The notes under the pieces: generated by a model
Databases searched by the model: none
Told to the model about the DNA's origin: nothing
The model's input: only the letters and a program-made list of their open reading frames with translations
Part shown: piece after piece, positions 7,015 to 15,368 of the stretch
How positions within the stretch are numbered: position 1 is the first letter of the stretch
How the letters are laid out: every line of letters starts with the position of its first letter
Position numbers and translations under genes: made by a program
Assembly: GCA_040414495.1 (NCBI GenBank)
Contig: JBEDUI010000245.1
Location: 1 to 20,110 of the forward strand
Direction: 5' to 3'
Source of the DNA: DATAVB01 sp040414495
Lineage (GTDB): Bacteria; Actinomycetota; Actinomycetes; Mycobacteriales; QHCD01
Length of the DNA: 20,110 nt

Positions 7015-8904
7015 GTGGCTATCGAATCCTCCGCATTCCAAGTCCTGGCTCTCGGCGACATCCGCCCGTCCGGATGGCTGCGCTCGCAATTGGAACTGCA
7101 GGCCGACGGAATGGCCGGGCACCTCGACGAATTCTGGCCCGATATCGCCGACAGCGCATGGATCGGCGGCGCGGCCGAAGGTTGGGAGCGGGCGCCGTAT
7201 TGGTTGGATGCGCTAGTCCCGCTTGCCGTGTTGCTCGATGACGACCGGCTGCTGGGCAAGGTTGACCGATGGATCGGCTATATCGTCGACCATCAGGATT
7301 CGGACGGCTGGATGGGTCCACATAAGACCGACCACGATCCGTATGATGTCTGGCCGCGAATGGTCCTGCTGAAAGTCCTGCTGCAGCACCATTCCAGGTT
7401 CGCCGACGACCGGATTCTGTCGGCGGCGCTGCGGTTGAGCCGCCGGATCGACGAGATCCTTGCGCAATGGCCGTTGAAGGAATGGGGTCGGGTGCGCTGG
7501 GCCGATCTGGTCTATTCGCTGGACCGTTTGTACGAGCTGACCGATGAGGACTGGCTGCTGGCCGCGGCCGAGCGGGTGAAAAGGCAGGGTTACGACTGGG
7601 CCGGTTATACGCCCTCGCGACACAAGGTCACCGACGAGGAATTGCAGCAGTTCCGCGCTGCCGCTGGTGATCTGTGGATGAACGATGCGTACCTGAGCAC
7701 TCACGGCGTCAATGTCGCGATGGGACTAAAAGCATTTCCGGTCTGGTCTCGGCGGGGCGAAGAGCGCTGGCAACGGCCGGCGTTCGACCGACTGCTGGCA
7801 CAGCTGGACGAATTCCACGGGCAACCGACCGGGCTGTTCAGCGCCGATGAACATCTGGCCGGGACCAGCCCGGCGCAGGGCACCGAAACGTGCGCGGTGG
7901 TGGAGTATCTGTTCTCCCTGGCCACCGCAGTGGAGATCTGGGGTCCGGACGAAAGCCTGCTGGAACGCTGGGAGCGGATCGCGTTCAACGCGTTGCCGGC
8001 CAGCGCTCGCCCTAATGAACGCGGGCATCAATACGACCAACAGGCCAATCAGGTCGTCTGCCACGTCACCGAAGATCGCGTTTATACCAACAATGGTCCG
8101 GACGCGAATATCTTCGGGCTGGCGCCGCATTTCGGCTGCTGTACGGCCAACCGTCACCAGGGCTGGCCCAAGTTCGCCGCGCGGTTGTGGTTGCGCCCGA
8201 CTGCCGGCGGTCTGGCGGCCCTGGCGTACGCGCCGTGCCAGGTGGATACCACAGTGGACGGACGCCCGGTGCGGATCGACGTGGCCGGCAACTACCCGTT
8301 CACCGACCGGGTGACGATTACGGTCGAGGGATCTGGCGAATTTCCGTTGCAGCTGCGCATTCCTGGTTGGGCCGAGGGCGCCAGCGTCCTGGTGGACGGC
8401 ACCGCTGTCGCGGCCGAGGCCGGTACGATGCTGACGCTCCACCACGACTGGAATGGTCGCCACAGAATCGAGTTGACCCTCCCAGCGGGGGTCCGCGCTG
8501 ACATCCGGGCCGACACGGCGGTCGCCATCAACCGTGGGCCGTTGGTGTTCGCGCTCGCGATCGAGGAAGACTGGCGGCAGATCGGCGGCGAGGAGCCCTA
8601 CGGCGACTGGGAAGTACATCCGGCCGGCGCCTGGAACTACAGCCTCGCCATCGACCCGGACGCGCCGGACCTGACCGAGCTCACGTCCACGATGGACGGT
8701 CCACCGTTCACCGTCGCCGGTGCTCCGATCCGGCTGCGTGGCCGGGCCACCCAGATCCCACAGTGGACGCTCGAGCACGGCGCCGCCGCGCCACCACCGA
8801 CCAGTCCGTGCCCGGGCGAGGGCGCCGAGCAGGAGGTGACATTGCTGCCGTACGGGGCCGCTCGCTTGCGAGTCACCGAAATCCCGTGGCACCGGCCACG
8901 CTAA
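7015..8904 (+). CDS. GH127-type (DUF1680) beta-L-arabinofuranosidase-like glycoside hydrolase
   Basis: About 629 aa, with an N-terminal alpha/alpha barrel (WLRSQLELQADG, then HLDEFWPDIADSAWIGG) and C-terminal beta domains. Characterised GH127 enzymes use a zinc-bound cysteine as nucleophile, held by one Glu and three Cys. The same set is visible here as E and C in GTETCAVVEY (codons at 7885 and 7891) and the double cysteine in HFGCCTANRHQ (codons at 8137 and 8140). The likely activity is release of beta-linked L-arabinofuranose, but other sugars occur in related families. No signal peptide is present, so it would act on imported oligosaccharides. The start is uncertain. GTG 7015 is preferred because the conserved part begins shortly afterwards; TTG 7003 would overlap the methyltransferase stop (TTGA), and neither has a clear ribosome binding site. 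Confidence 0.85.
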   Translation: MAIESSAFQVLALGDIRPSGWLRSQLELQADGMAGHLDEFWPDIADSAWIGGAAEGWERAPYWLDALVPLAVLLDDDRLLGKVDRWIGYIVDHQDSDGWMGPHKTDHDPYDVWPRMVLLKVLLQHHSRFADDRILSAALRLSRRIDEILAQWPLKEWGRVRWADLVYSLDRLYELTDEDWLLAAAERVKRQGYDWAGYTPSRHKVTDEELQQFRAAAGDLWMNDAYLSTHGVNVAMGLKAFPVWSRRGEERWQRPAFDRLLAQLDEFHGQPTGLFSADEHLAGTSPAQGTETCAVVEYLFSLATAVEIWGPDESLLERWERIAFNALPASARPNERGHQYDQQANQVVCHVTEDRVYTNNGPDANIFGLAPHFGCCTANRHQGWPKFAARLWLRPTAGGLAALAYAPCQVDTTVDGRPVRIDVAGNYPFTDRVTITVEGSGEFPLQLRIPGWAEGASVLVDGTAVAAEAGTMLTLHHDWNGRHRIELTLPAGVRADIRADTAVAINRGPLVFALAIEEDWRQIGGEEPYGDWEVHPAGAWNYSLAIDPDAPDLTELTSTMDGPPFTVAGAPIRLRGRATQIPQWTLEHGAAAPPPTSPCPGEGAEQEVTLLPYGAARLRVTEIPWHRPR

Positions 8905-8915
8905 GCCGAGCATCG

Positions 8916-8921
8916 GATAAT
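8916..8921 (+). promoter_or_regulatory. Candidate -10 box of a leaderless transcript
   Basis: GATAAT at 8916-8921 is the best -10 match in this region. It is separated by only six nt from the ATG at 8928, which has no Shine-Dalgarno sequence. Transcription would then begin at the start codon. No convincing -35 box is seen. Confidence 0.45.
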
Positions 8922-8927
8922 GCAGGC

Positions 8928-9548
8928 ATGACCGCTCTTGACTTGCTGTTGGACAGTTGCGATCGGGTCGTGCCGCTATTGCGCGCGCCGGAGTTGGCGG
9001 AACGATGGTCGGCACCGAGTGCCTTGAGTGACTGGTCGAACCGCGGTCTGGCCGGCCATCTGGCGCGGTCCGCGTTCAATCTGGAACGCGCACTTGACGA
9101 GCAACCCGAGGCGGCACTGGATGTTCGTAACGCCGTGAGCTACTACGCGGCGAGCGCACCGGAGCCGGCCGATTCGCCGGTCGGCCAGCGCATCCGGGAA
9201 CTGGGGGAACTCGAGGCCGGCGCTGGACCGGCCGAACTGGCCACGGCGTTCACCACATGCGTTGCCGCCCTCCGCCGCCGACGGCTAACCAGCGACACTG
9301 TCGTCCTCTTCGGACGGACATTGTCCATTGCGGACTGCGCCACCTCGTGCCTGCTGGAATTGGTCGTGCACGCCGACGACCTGGCGGTCAGCCTCGGCCT
9401 TGCCACTCCGACGTTTAGCGCCGAGGCACTCGATCTGGTCCTCGAAACGTTGACACGAATATCGCAACACCGACACGGCTCGCTCGCGCTGATCCGGGCG
9501 CTGGCCAGAGCCGAACGCACTCCTGCGGGCGGAATCTCAGCATTCTGA
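8928..9548 (+). CDS. Maleylpyruvate isomerase family, mycothiol-dependent enzyme
   Basis: A 206-aa DinB-fold protein of the mycothiol-dependent maleylpyruvate isomerase (MDMPI) N-terminal type. The expected metal ligands can be placed at H44 (RGLAGHLARSAF), E144 and H148 (LLELVVHADDLA); the last two match the numbering known for the Corynebacterium glutamicum enzyme. The family uses mycothiol as a cofactor in isomerisation or thiol-transfer reactions, and most members have unknown substrates. No gentisate-pathway genes are nearby, so maleylpyruvate itself is an unlikely substrate. The gene ends tail-to-tail with the ComB-family gene, with the two coding regions overlapping by 12 bp. The ATG at 8928 is chosen because an upstream extension would run inside the glycosidase gene in another frame. 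Confidence 0.82.
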   Translation: MTALDLLLDSCDRVVPLLRAPELAERWSAPSALSDWSNRGLAGHLARSAFNLERALDEQPEAALDVRNAVSYYAASAPEPADSPVGQRIRELGELEAGAGPAELATAFTTCVAALRRRRLTSDTVVLFGRTLSIADCATSCLLELVVHADDLAVSLGLATPTFSAEALDLVLETLTRISQHRHGSLALIRALARAERTPAGGISAF

Positions 9549-10295
9549 GGCGGCCTGAAAACACGCGCCGTTCAATACCGGGACCGACCGGCTCTGGTCG
9601 AATTCTGCGGCAATGTCGACGTCCTGCCCGTATCCATAATCAATGAGCTCGCGGCCGCTCGCGCAATCGCGTAGCCGATGCGATACGTCGGCCGACATAT
9701 CCCGGAACGCCGCGATGGCCACCCGCGCCTCGGGCGAAGCCGGGCCAATTCCCTGACCTGCCAGGGCATCGAGATAAGCGCCCGCGCCCCACAAATCCTC
9801 AACTGCCGGGCGCAACGACCCGTCGTGCCACCGTTCGCCAGCGGGAATCGCCGCGACGTAAAGATCATCCTCGAGTCGCGTCGCGGTCCACTTGGCTGCC
9901 GCAGTCGCGTTCCGCAGCGAAACTCCGATCACCGAGCGAGCTACCGGAGCCACCTCGTGCGCGATCGTCGAGCCGTTGGGCGAAGGCAGTACGAGACGCT
10001 CAATCACACCGGCGGTCCGAATGGTCCCCGGCGACAGGCTGATGTCGCCCGGCTTGGCCTTCGAACGTCCCACCGACAACGTTGCGCTGTGTTTCCGGGC
10101 ATAATCAGCCGCGGAATCGTCACGCCATCGGTACGGAAATACCTCGATCCCCGCATCGGCGGCCACCGTCAATGTCGTGGTGAACGACAATACGTCGACC
10201 ACCGCGACGATCGCCGTACGGCCGGCAATTTCACGGGCACCGGTCAGACCCCAGTCGCATCGAAGTCGGTAACTGTCCTGCGCATAGGGTGTCAC
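9537..10295 (-). CDS. 2-phosphosulfolactate phosphatase (ComB) family protein
   Basis: The 252-aa protein carries the ComB signature segments VVDVLSFTTTLTVA (residues 32-45) and LPSPNGST, and reads as a single ComB domain. ComB in methanogens removes phosphate from 2-phosphosulfolactate during coenzyme M synthesis. Actinobacteria lack that pathway, so the bacterial homologue probably has another phosphatase substrate; this is inference. The open frame continues upstream to 10451. GTG at 10295 is chosen because GAGG stands five nt before it, and because the conserved YRLRCDWG segment follows immediately. The longer version would overlap the divergent metallopeptidase-like gene. Confidence 0.75.
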   Translation of the reverse strand: MTPYAQDSYRLRCDWGLTGAREIAGRTAIVAVVDVLSFTTTLTVAADAGIEVFPYRWRDDSAADYARKHSATLSVGRSKAKPGDISLSPGTIRTAGVIERLVLPSPNGSTIAHEVAPVARSVIGVSLRNATAAAKWTATRLEDDLYVAAIPAGERWHDGSLRPAVEDLWGAGAYLDALAGQGIGPASPEARVAIAAFRDMSADVSHRLRDCASGRELIDYGYGQDVDIAAEFDQSRSVPVLNGACFQAASEC

Positions 10296-10386
10296 ATCCG
10301 CCTCGCTTTGCCATTCGCCGAAAACAGCCACATGGTACGGCAGCGGGCGTACGGTGAAGTCCAGCCGGACGAAGGGAATGCATCGG

Positions 10387-10905
10387 ATGCTGGCCGTCAC
10401 GTTCGCGCCTGAATCTGATACGTATGCCGCCGCAGCCGCGGAATACACCACGATCTGGCGCGACGAAGGAGCACGGATCGTGACGGGTTTGGAAAGTCAT
10501 ATCACGTTGCGGTTCACCGAATCGACCGTCAACGCGACCGTATTCGAACGAATCAGCCACTCTCACCCGCTGAAGCTGCGCGCGAGCTATTCCCGTTCAG
10601 TCAAGCTTGGCACGCTCGTGCACGAACTCGGACACCGTTTGGTTTACGGCGCCCGGAATCCGCGTGTGGCTTTTGCGACCGCGCGTCCCAGCACGGAAGA
10701 GCTGCATCGCACCCTGGATCTGTTTCTGTTCGATGTGTGGACCGATCTCTACGGCAGCGAATTCGCGCACGAGCAGGTAGCCACAGAATGCGCGCGAACT
10801 CCTCTGTACAAGGCGGCGTGGGACTGGGCCCTGGCAATGGATCGAACCCAACGCACCGCCGAGTTCCAACGCAGCCTGCTGTTCGACGAAGTCGGGCACT
10901 CATGA
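10387..10905 (+). CDS. Small HELGH metallopeptidase-like protein
   Basis: This 172-aa protein has a zincin-type HELGH motif at residues 79-83, within GTLVHELGHRLVYG, which would supply two zinc histidines and the catalytic glutamate. A third ligand is not obvious; an acidic or histidine residue in the segment ATARPSTEELHRTLDLF is possible. Outside the motif I recognise no named family. There is no signal peptide or membrane segment, so the protein looks cytoplasmic. An in-frame ATG at 10378 is an alternative start; GAAGGG lies about ten nt before 10387. The gene diverges from the ComB-family gene across about 90 bp, and its stop overlaps the ATG of a short following frame (ATGA). Confidence 0.6.
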   Translation: MLAVTFAPESDTYAAAAAEYTTIWRDEGARIVTGLESHITLRFTESTVNATVFERISHSHPLKLRASYSRSVKLGTLVHELGHRLVYGARNPRVAFATARPSTEELHRTLDLFLFDVWTDLYGSEFAHEQVATECARTPLYKAAWDWALAMDRTQRTAEFQRSLLFDEVGHS

Positions 10906-11034
10906 TCGAGATCGCCGACGCCAAGGCGATGCACGTGAACCGCTGGACTCACGCCAAGGTCTTCCGGCGAAGCCCGGGCAACCGGCGTCTGGGAGACCGA
11001 GACGCTGGAGGCGTTGGCCGAGATGCTGACGTAA
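10902..11034 (+). pseudogene. Short frameshifted fragment coupled to the metallopeptidase-like gene
   Basis: An ATG at 10902 overlaps the preceding stop codon (ATGA), the usual sign of translational coupling, and begins MIEIADAKAMHVNRWTHAKV. After about 26 codons this frame becomes Arg/Gly-rich. A different frame then gives GVWETETLEALAEMLT and a TAA at 11034 that looks like a natural protein end. The simplest reading is a small gene with a one- or two-base frameshift or an internal deletion. No family is recognised, and it could also be a genuine 52-residue peptide ending at 11060. Confidence 0.35.
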
Positions 11035-11037
11035 GGC

Positions 11038-11328
11038 CTACTCCTGACGGTGCCGGCTGATCAGATATCCGATGGCCGTACCGCCGAGCACGGTGATGAG
11101 CAGGACGAGCCACATCGGTGATGTCAGGGTCGCCCAGAAAAAGTCGATAGAGATTTCGTGACGGTTTTGCGCCACGAACACCACCGCGATCACGGCCAGA
11201 ATGACCGCCAGCCAGTGCGCCGCCGCATACCTGGCCGCCTCCCGGCTCTTACGTTTTGCCAGGCTGGTGCTCGATCGGGTGCTTTTCGGTGTCGAAGTCT
11301 TGCTGGTCGATGTGGGTGCATCCGGCAT
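11038..11328 (-). CDS. LapA-domain (DUF1049) small membrane protein
   Basis: A 96-residue protein. Residues 1-38 are Ser/Thr/Lys-rich and probably cytoplasmic. Two hydrophobic helices follow, HWLAVILAVIAVVFVAQN and SPMWLVLLITVLGGTAIGYL, joined by the short RHEISIDFFWATLT loop. The pattern hydrophobic-VFVAQN-(V/I)-x-F-W-hydrophobic is the LapA/DUF1049 signature. Proteobacterial LapA helps lipopolysaccharide assembly; actinobacterial members have no assigned function. The ATG at 11328 is preferred over an upstream frame reaching 11586 because GGAGGTG stands about nine nt before it. Confidence 0.8.
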   Translation of the reverse strand: MPDAPTSTSKTSTPKSTRSSTSLAKRKSREAARYAAAHWLAVILAVIAVVFVAQNRHEISIDFFWATLTSPMWLVLLITVLGGTAIGYLISRHRQE

Positions 11329-11593
11329 AGCGATCCACACCTCCTCACGGAAGAGATATTGAGTGTAGACGCCGGAGCTGTGCCGACCGGCAAACTCGGG
11401 GCACTTTGCTTGACTGTCAAACAATGCTGACTCAGCGTAATTCGGCGGCCCTCGCATGTCCGGAAATCTGGAGAGCTTATGAATTGCTACGTACGCGAAT
11501 TTCACGAGGGATTTCACTAAAGTCACGGCTCGATCGCGCTGGCGCATCTTGACCGCCCTGCACCAGAACGTTGAAGGAAAAGCCAATCGAGGC

Positions 11594-12475
11594 TCAGGCC
11601 AGCAGCGGCAGTACCTTTCGAATCTTGGCTACCGACTCGGTGTATTCGTCGGTGTCGTCATTGCGAACCGACCAGGTGAGCCCATTGAATTCACGCACGA
11701 CCCGGAACCAGCGGGTACGCGTATGGATCGAGGAGTCCTCGGGCCGCTGCTTCTGGTAGGAACGCACCATGCCCGCCGCCAGTCGTGGGTTCACGTCCCA
11801 CGGCCCGGCCAGGTCGACGGCCGGATCGGCGATCGCACAAGCTTCCCAGTCGACGATGCCGACCAAGCGGCCGCCGCGAACCAGCAGGTTGTCGTGCCAG
11901 AAATCGCCATGCACCAGTGCGCACAATTCAGGTTCGATATCCCGTATCTGCATCATTATCAGTGGCTGCCAGCGTCGCAACAGCTCGAATTCGGTACGGG
12001 TCAGGTCCGTCCGTAGGTACGCGACGGCGTCGTCGATCATCCGAAGCGTACGCGCTCGCCATTCTTCCAGCGGCTGAACGTTCTGCGACAAAGCCAGGCC
12101 ATGAATTTGCGCGAGACTGGCAGCGAGCTGGTCCGCGATGGCGGGATCGTCACTCTGCCGATCTAACGGCGCACCATCGATCCACGGATAAACCGTAGCG
12201 CCATAAGGAATGTCGGCGTTGGGCTCGGCTCGCCACCGCGGCGTCGGAACGGCTACGTCGAGCCGCCCGGATAGGACCTGCAATAGCTCGTACTCGCGCT
12301 GATGTCGGGCCGCCGCCTCCCGAGTACGCGCGATTCGAACGACGTACCCGGATCCGGCGCGGAGCACGAGACTGGAAAATCCACAGTCCACTGTCGCAAT
12401 CGGATCGGCAACGAATTCCGGTCGCTCCCGGGACAATCGAGCCAAGGTCGCGGTCACGACGTGCGGAAATTCCAT
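11594..12475 (-). CDS. Aminoglycoside phosphotransferase (APH)-family kinase
   Basis: A 293-aa protein-kinase-like fold of the APH/choline kinase group. The catalytic loop is HGDFWHDNLL at 189-198, with D191 as base and N196 as metal ligand. The metal-binding GIVDWE segment is at 206-211 with D209. The N-terminal lobe has a recognisable VVRIAR lysine-equivalent strand near 45-50. Such genes are common in actinobacteria and phosphorylate diverse small hydroxylated compounds; I see no evidence for a specific antibiotic. The start ATG at 12475 begins MEFPHVVTATLARL. Upstream is a 116-bp region shared with the divergent GrpB-family gene. Confidence 0.85.
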   Translation of the reverse strand: MEFPHVVTATLARLSRERPEFVADPIATVDCGFSSLVLRAGSGYVVRIARTREAAARHQREYELLQVLSGRLDVAVPTPRWRAEPNADIPYGATVYPWIDGAPLDRQSDDPAIADQLAASLAQIHGLALSQNVQPLEEWRARTLRMIDDAVAYLRTDLTRTEFELLRRWQPLIMMQIRDIEPELCALVHGDFWHDNLLVRGGRLVGIVDWEACAIADPAVDLAGPWDVNPRLAAGMVRSYQKQRPEDSSIHTRTRWFRVVREFNGLTWSVRNDDTDEYTESVAKIRKVLPLLA

Positions 12476-12591
12476 AGCGCAAGACTGGCCGGCCGCTGCT
12501 CACTCGCACAAACGAATAATCGCGCGTCGCGGGACAAGCATTCCGCTACGGTGGCTGCACGTACGTATGCCCGACCGCACGGGGAGCGCAC

Positions 12592-13179
12592 ATGCCAACG
12601 CCGAGCGAAATCACGGCCCACCACGACCCGGATCCCGACGAGAACCCGTGGGTGCACGGCGCCCCGACTCGGCAGGACGTCCGCGTCGTGCCGTACGACC
12701 CCGCGTGGGTCGAGACCTACCAGGCGCTGCAGCGACAGATCGCCGCCGCGCTCGGCCCGATCGCGGTGCAGATCGAGCACGTCGGCTCGACCTCGGTACC
12801 CGGCCTAGCGGCCAAGCCCGTGATCGACATCGATCTGACCGTGCCCGATTCGGCCGACGAGAGCGCCTACATCCCGGCCTTGGAAAAGCTGGGTTTCGAC
12901 CTCACCGTTCGCGAACGCAGCTGGCACGAGCACCGTTGTCTGGTTTTGAATGATCCGCGTACGAACCTGCACGTATTCTCCCCCGACTGCCCTGAGGTGA
13001 TCCGCCACCGGATCTTCCGCGATTGGCTGATCGAGCACCCCGACGACCGGGACCGTTATGAGGCGGCAAAGCTCGAAGCCCGGGTCGGCGCGCAAACGGT
13101 CCCGGACTACAACCAGCGGAAACAGCCGGTCATCCGGGAAATTTACGACCGCGCCTTCCGCGCCGCCGGACTGCTGTGA
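12592..13179 (+). CDS. GrpB family (UPF0157) nucleotidyltransferase-like protein
   Basis: The 195-aa protein contains the GrpB hallmark HVGSTSVPGLAAKPVIDIDL at 63-82 (a nucleotidyltransferase-like GS motif with carboxylates), plus RSWHEHRCLVL and NLHVFSPDCPE further on. The family resembles minimal nucleotidyltransferases but its biological reaction is not settled. The first 25 residues are polar and rich in Asp/His/Pro, and may be a disordered extension. GGGGAG five nt before the ATG supports this start. A GNAT acetyltransferase follows 23 nt downstream, so the two are probably an operon. Confidence 0.88.
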   Translation: MPTPSEITAHHDPDPDENPWVHGAPTRQDVRVVPYDPAWVETYQALQRQIAAALGPIAVQIEHVGSTSVPGLAAKPVIDIDLTVPDSADESAYIPALEKLGFDLTVRERSWHEHRCLVLNDPRTNLHVFSPDCPEVIRHRIFRDWLIEHPDDRDRYEAAKLEARVGAQTVPDYNQRKQPVIREIYDRAFRAAGLL

Positions 13180-13202
13180 GCAAACAATAGGAGCGTGAGT
13201 CG

Positions 13203-13811
13203 ATGGCTGCGCAAGCGGACCGTCCGATCGAGATTCGTGGAGCCGCCTCGGCGGCTGAGGTCGATGCGGCAATAGCTGTCTTGGATTCGATTCTTGGATC
13301 CGTACGCGGCTGGCGAATGACTCGCGCCCAACATCGTGAGATGTACCGGGCCACGCCGGATCTGCTGTCGATCGCGGTCGAGCAGAACCGGATCATCGGC
13401 GCCGTGGGCTGCGATGGCGTCAGCGGTATTGGAACGGTCGGCATCGTGGAGGACTATCGCGGGCGCGGGCTGGGTCGGCGATTACTCGAGCGGGCGGAAG
13501 GCATTTTGCGCCACCGGGGCGCAACTGCCGCGGCATTGGGGAGCGTCGACGGCGCAGTCGATTTCTACCTCAGTTGCGGCTACAACCCCCAGCTCCTCGT
13601 GCAATTCGCGCCGGAGGCTAATGACCCGGAAGCAATCATCACCGAATTGCTGTCAGGCGTGCTCGCCGGACGAGAAGTATTCCGAACGGAATGGCAGGGA
13701 CATCCGCAACTGTGGCTCCAGGACCGGTCGGTCGACTGGGCGCTAAAGCGACGCATAGAGGGCGTGGCTACGGGCGTAGTACCGGGTTACGTGATGAGCA
13801 AACCTCTTTGA
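13203..13811 (+). CDS. GNAT-family N-acetyltransferase
   Basis: A 202-aa protein with one GNAT fold. Motif A, binding acetyl-CoA, is VEDYRGRGLGRRLLERAE at about 82-99, and a motif-B-like segment ends in AVDFYLSCGYNPQLLV. The C-terminal 60 residues, including FRTEWQGHPQLWLQD, are beyond the core and could form a substrate cap. The acceptor is unknown. AGGAG lies nine nt before the ATG, and only 23 nt separate it from the GrpB-family gene, so they are likely cotranscribed. Confidence 0.82.
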   Translation: MAAQADRPIEIRGAASAAEVDAAIAVLDSILGSVRGWRMTRAQHREMYRATPDLLSIAVEQNRIIGAVGCDGVSGIGTVGIVEDYRGRGLGRRLLERAEGILRHRGATAAALGSVDGAVDFYLSCGYNPQLLVQFAPEANDPEAIITELLSGVLAGREVFRTEWQGHPQLWLQDRSVDWALKRRIEGVATGVVPGYVMSKPL

Positions 13812-13865
13812 GATCGGCGACCTTGTGATTCCGTCAAATCTGCTCCGTAGCCAGCCGCTAAGCCG

Positions 13866-13871
13866 TACAGT
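13866..13871 (+). promoter_or_regulatory. Candidate -10 box near the amidohydrolase start
   Basis: TACAGT (TAnnnT type) at 13866-13871 stands eight nt before the ATG at 13880. That ATG has no Shine-Dalgarno sequence, so a leaderless or near-leaderless transcript is possible. No clear -35 box. Confidence 0.3.
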
Positions 13872-13879
13872 CCGGCATT

Positions 13880-15187
13880 ATGGCTGGGGCAACATTTGCC
13901 GTGCGCAAGACGCGCGTCTTCGATGGAGAGCGGATCGTCGACGCTAATACGGTCGTGGTCCGAGATGGTGTGATCGCCGAGGTCGGCTCCGATGTGTTTG
14001 TGGCGCCTGACATTGCGGTCGTTGACGGGTCGGGCCAGACCTTGCTGCCAGGGTTGATCGACGCGCACGTGCATACTCCTAGCGGCGCCGTTTGGTGGGC
14101 GCTGACGAATCTTCGGCAAGCCTTGGCGTGCGGTGTTACGACCGTGATGTGTATGGGTACCGATCCGGAGACCGCCACGCCGGTCAAAAATATCGCTGCC
14201 GATCGACCCGATCTGGCCGATATTCGGTCTGCTGGCTGGTGCGCGACCGCCCCCGGCGGGCATCCGACCCAATGGTCGGACGGGTTCTACCCGACAATCG
14301 CCACCGTGCACGACGCAGAAGAATTCGTCGCTGCACGGGCAGCCGAAGGCATGGATCACATCAAGATCGTGATCGAGGACAACGTCGGCCGCCCCTGCCC
14401 CATCCTGTCGCCCGAACTCACCGACGTTCTGGTGCGTGAGGCACACGCCCGCAACCTCATCGCCGTAGCGCACGTATCCAAACGGCAGCATGCCGAACAA
14501 GCACTCGATTCCGGCGTCGACGGTCTCGCCCATCAGTTCGGCGACGACCCGCTGACCACTGATGTGGCCGAACGCATCGCCGCCGCCGGCACGTTCGTGG
14601 TCATGACATTCGCCGTCGGCCGTCCCATCGAGACCTCCACATTGGCAACGGATCCACACCTCGCGCCGTACACCGCTCCCATGGTCCGGGAGAGCCTCGC
14701 GGCTGGCACTGTCGAGCACGCCAGCACCGCCACAGGCGGCACGCCCGAACCGGATAATGGCTTGGACAAAGTCCAAGTGCTGCGCGATGCCGGCGTGCCA
14801 ATCCTCGCCGGCACCGACTCACCCGGCATTGGAGCCATCGGCCCCAGCCTGCATTTCGAACTCGACCTGCTCGTCCGCGGCGGCCTCATGCCCACCGCTG
14901 CACTAAATGCGGCCACTGCCGCCACCGCGCAGCAATTCCGGATGCCCGATCGCGGCCGTATCGCACCGGGCTACCGCGCGGACATGATCCTCGTCAACGG
15001 AGACCCAACCAGCGATATCCACGCCACCCGGGCGATTACCCGCATCTGGCGCAGCGGACACGAATTCGACCGCGAGGGCTACCGGGAAACCCAGGCGGCC
15101 AATACGACCATGACCGAGCAGCGCGACTGGTTCGTCGCCAACATGCCAGAGATCTTCGCTGCGGGGACGCCGGACATCGTGCCGTAG
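13880..15187 (+). CDS. Metal-dependent amidohydrolase (imidazolonepropionase-like)
   Basis: A 435-aa amidohydrolase-superfamily TIM barrel with the small N-terminal beta domain. Ligands seen are H63 and H65 (IDAHVHTP), K162 as candidate carbamylated lysine (HIKIVIEDN), H198 (AVAHVSK), H218 (GLAHQFGD) and D313 (ILAGTDSPG). This is the full two-metal set found in prolidase- or imidazolonepropionase-like members. The C-terminal APGYRADMILVNGDPTSDI is typical of the family. The substrate (dipeptide, lactone or cyclic amide) cannot be told from sequence. No histidine-degradation genes are nearby, so true HutI is unlikely. It lacks a signal peptide. Confidence 0.87.
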   Translation: MAGATFAVRKTRVFDGERIVDANTVVVRDGVIAEVGSDVFVAPDIAVVDGSGQTLLPGLIDAHVHTPSGAVWWALTNLRQALACGVTTVMCMGTDPETATPVKNIAADRPDLADIRSAGWCATAPGGHPTQWSDGFYPTIATVHDAEEFVAARAAEGMDHIKIVIEDNVGRPCPILSPELTDVLVREAHARNLIAVAHVSKRQHAEQALDSGVDGLAHQFGDDPLTTDVAERIAAAGTFVVMTFAVGRPIETSTLATDPHLAPYTAPMVRESLAAGTVEHASTATGGTPEPDNGLDKVQVLRDAGVPILAGTDSPGIGAIGPSLHFELDLLVRGGLMPTAALNAATAATAQQFRMPDRGRIAPGYRADMILVNGDPTSDIHATRAITRIWRSGHEFDREGYRETQAANTTMTEQRDWFVANMPEIFAAGTPDIVP

Positions 15188-15368
15188 TCGGCAATAGCCG
15201 CACGGCTGGCGCGCTACGCCCTGACCCAGAATTCAATTCGGCAATTCCGCTGGCTTTTCGGCGTCCTGGACCACGGCGGCCCGATATACCAATGCCCGCA
15301 CGGCAGTGCGATTAGGTCGGCGCCGTACTGCGCTGCGGGCGATCGTAATCAGGCGGACCATTGAGGCG

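Noticed and set aside
7726..9015. 429-codon minus-strand frame opposite the GH127 and MDMPI genes
   Set aside because: Spans two recognisable plus-strand genes and has Arg/Gly-rich shadow composition.
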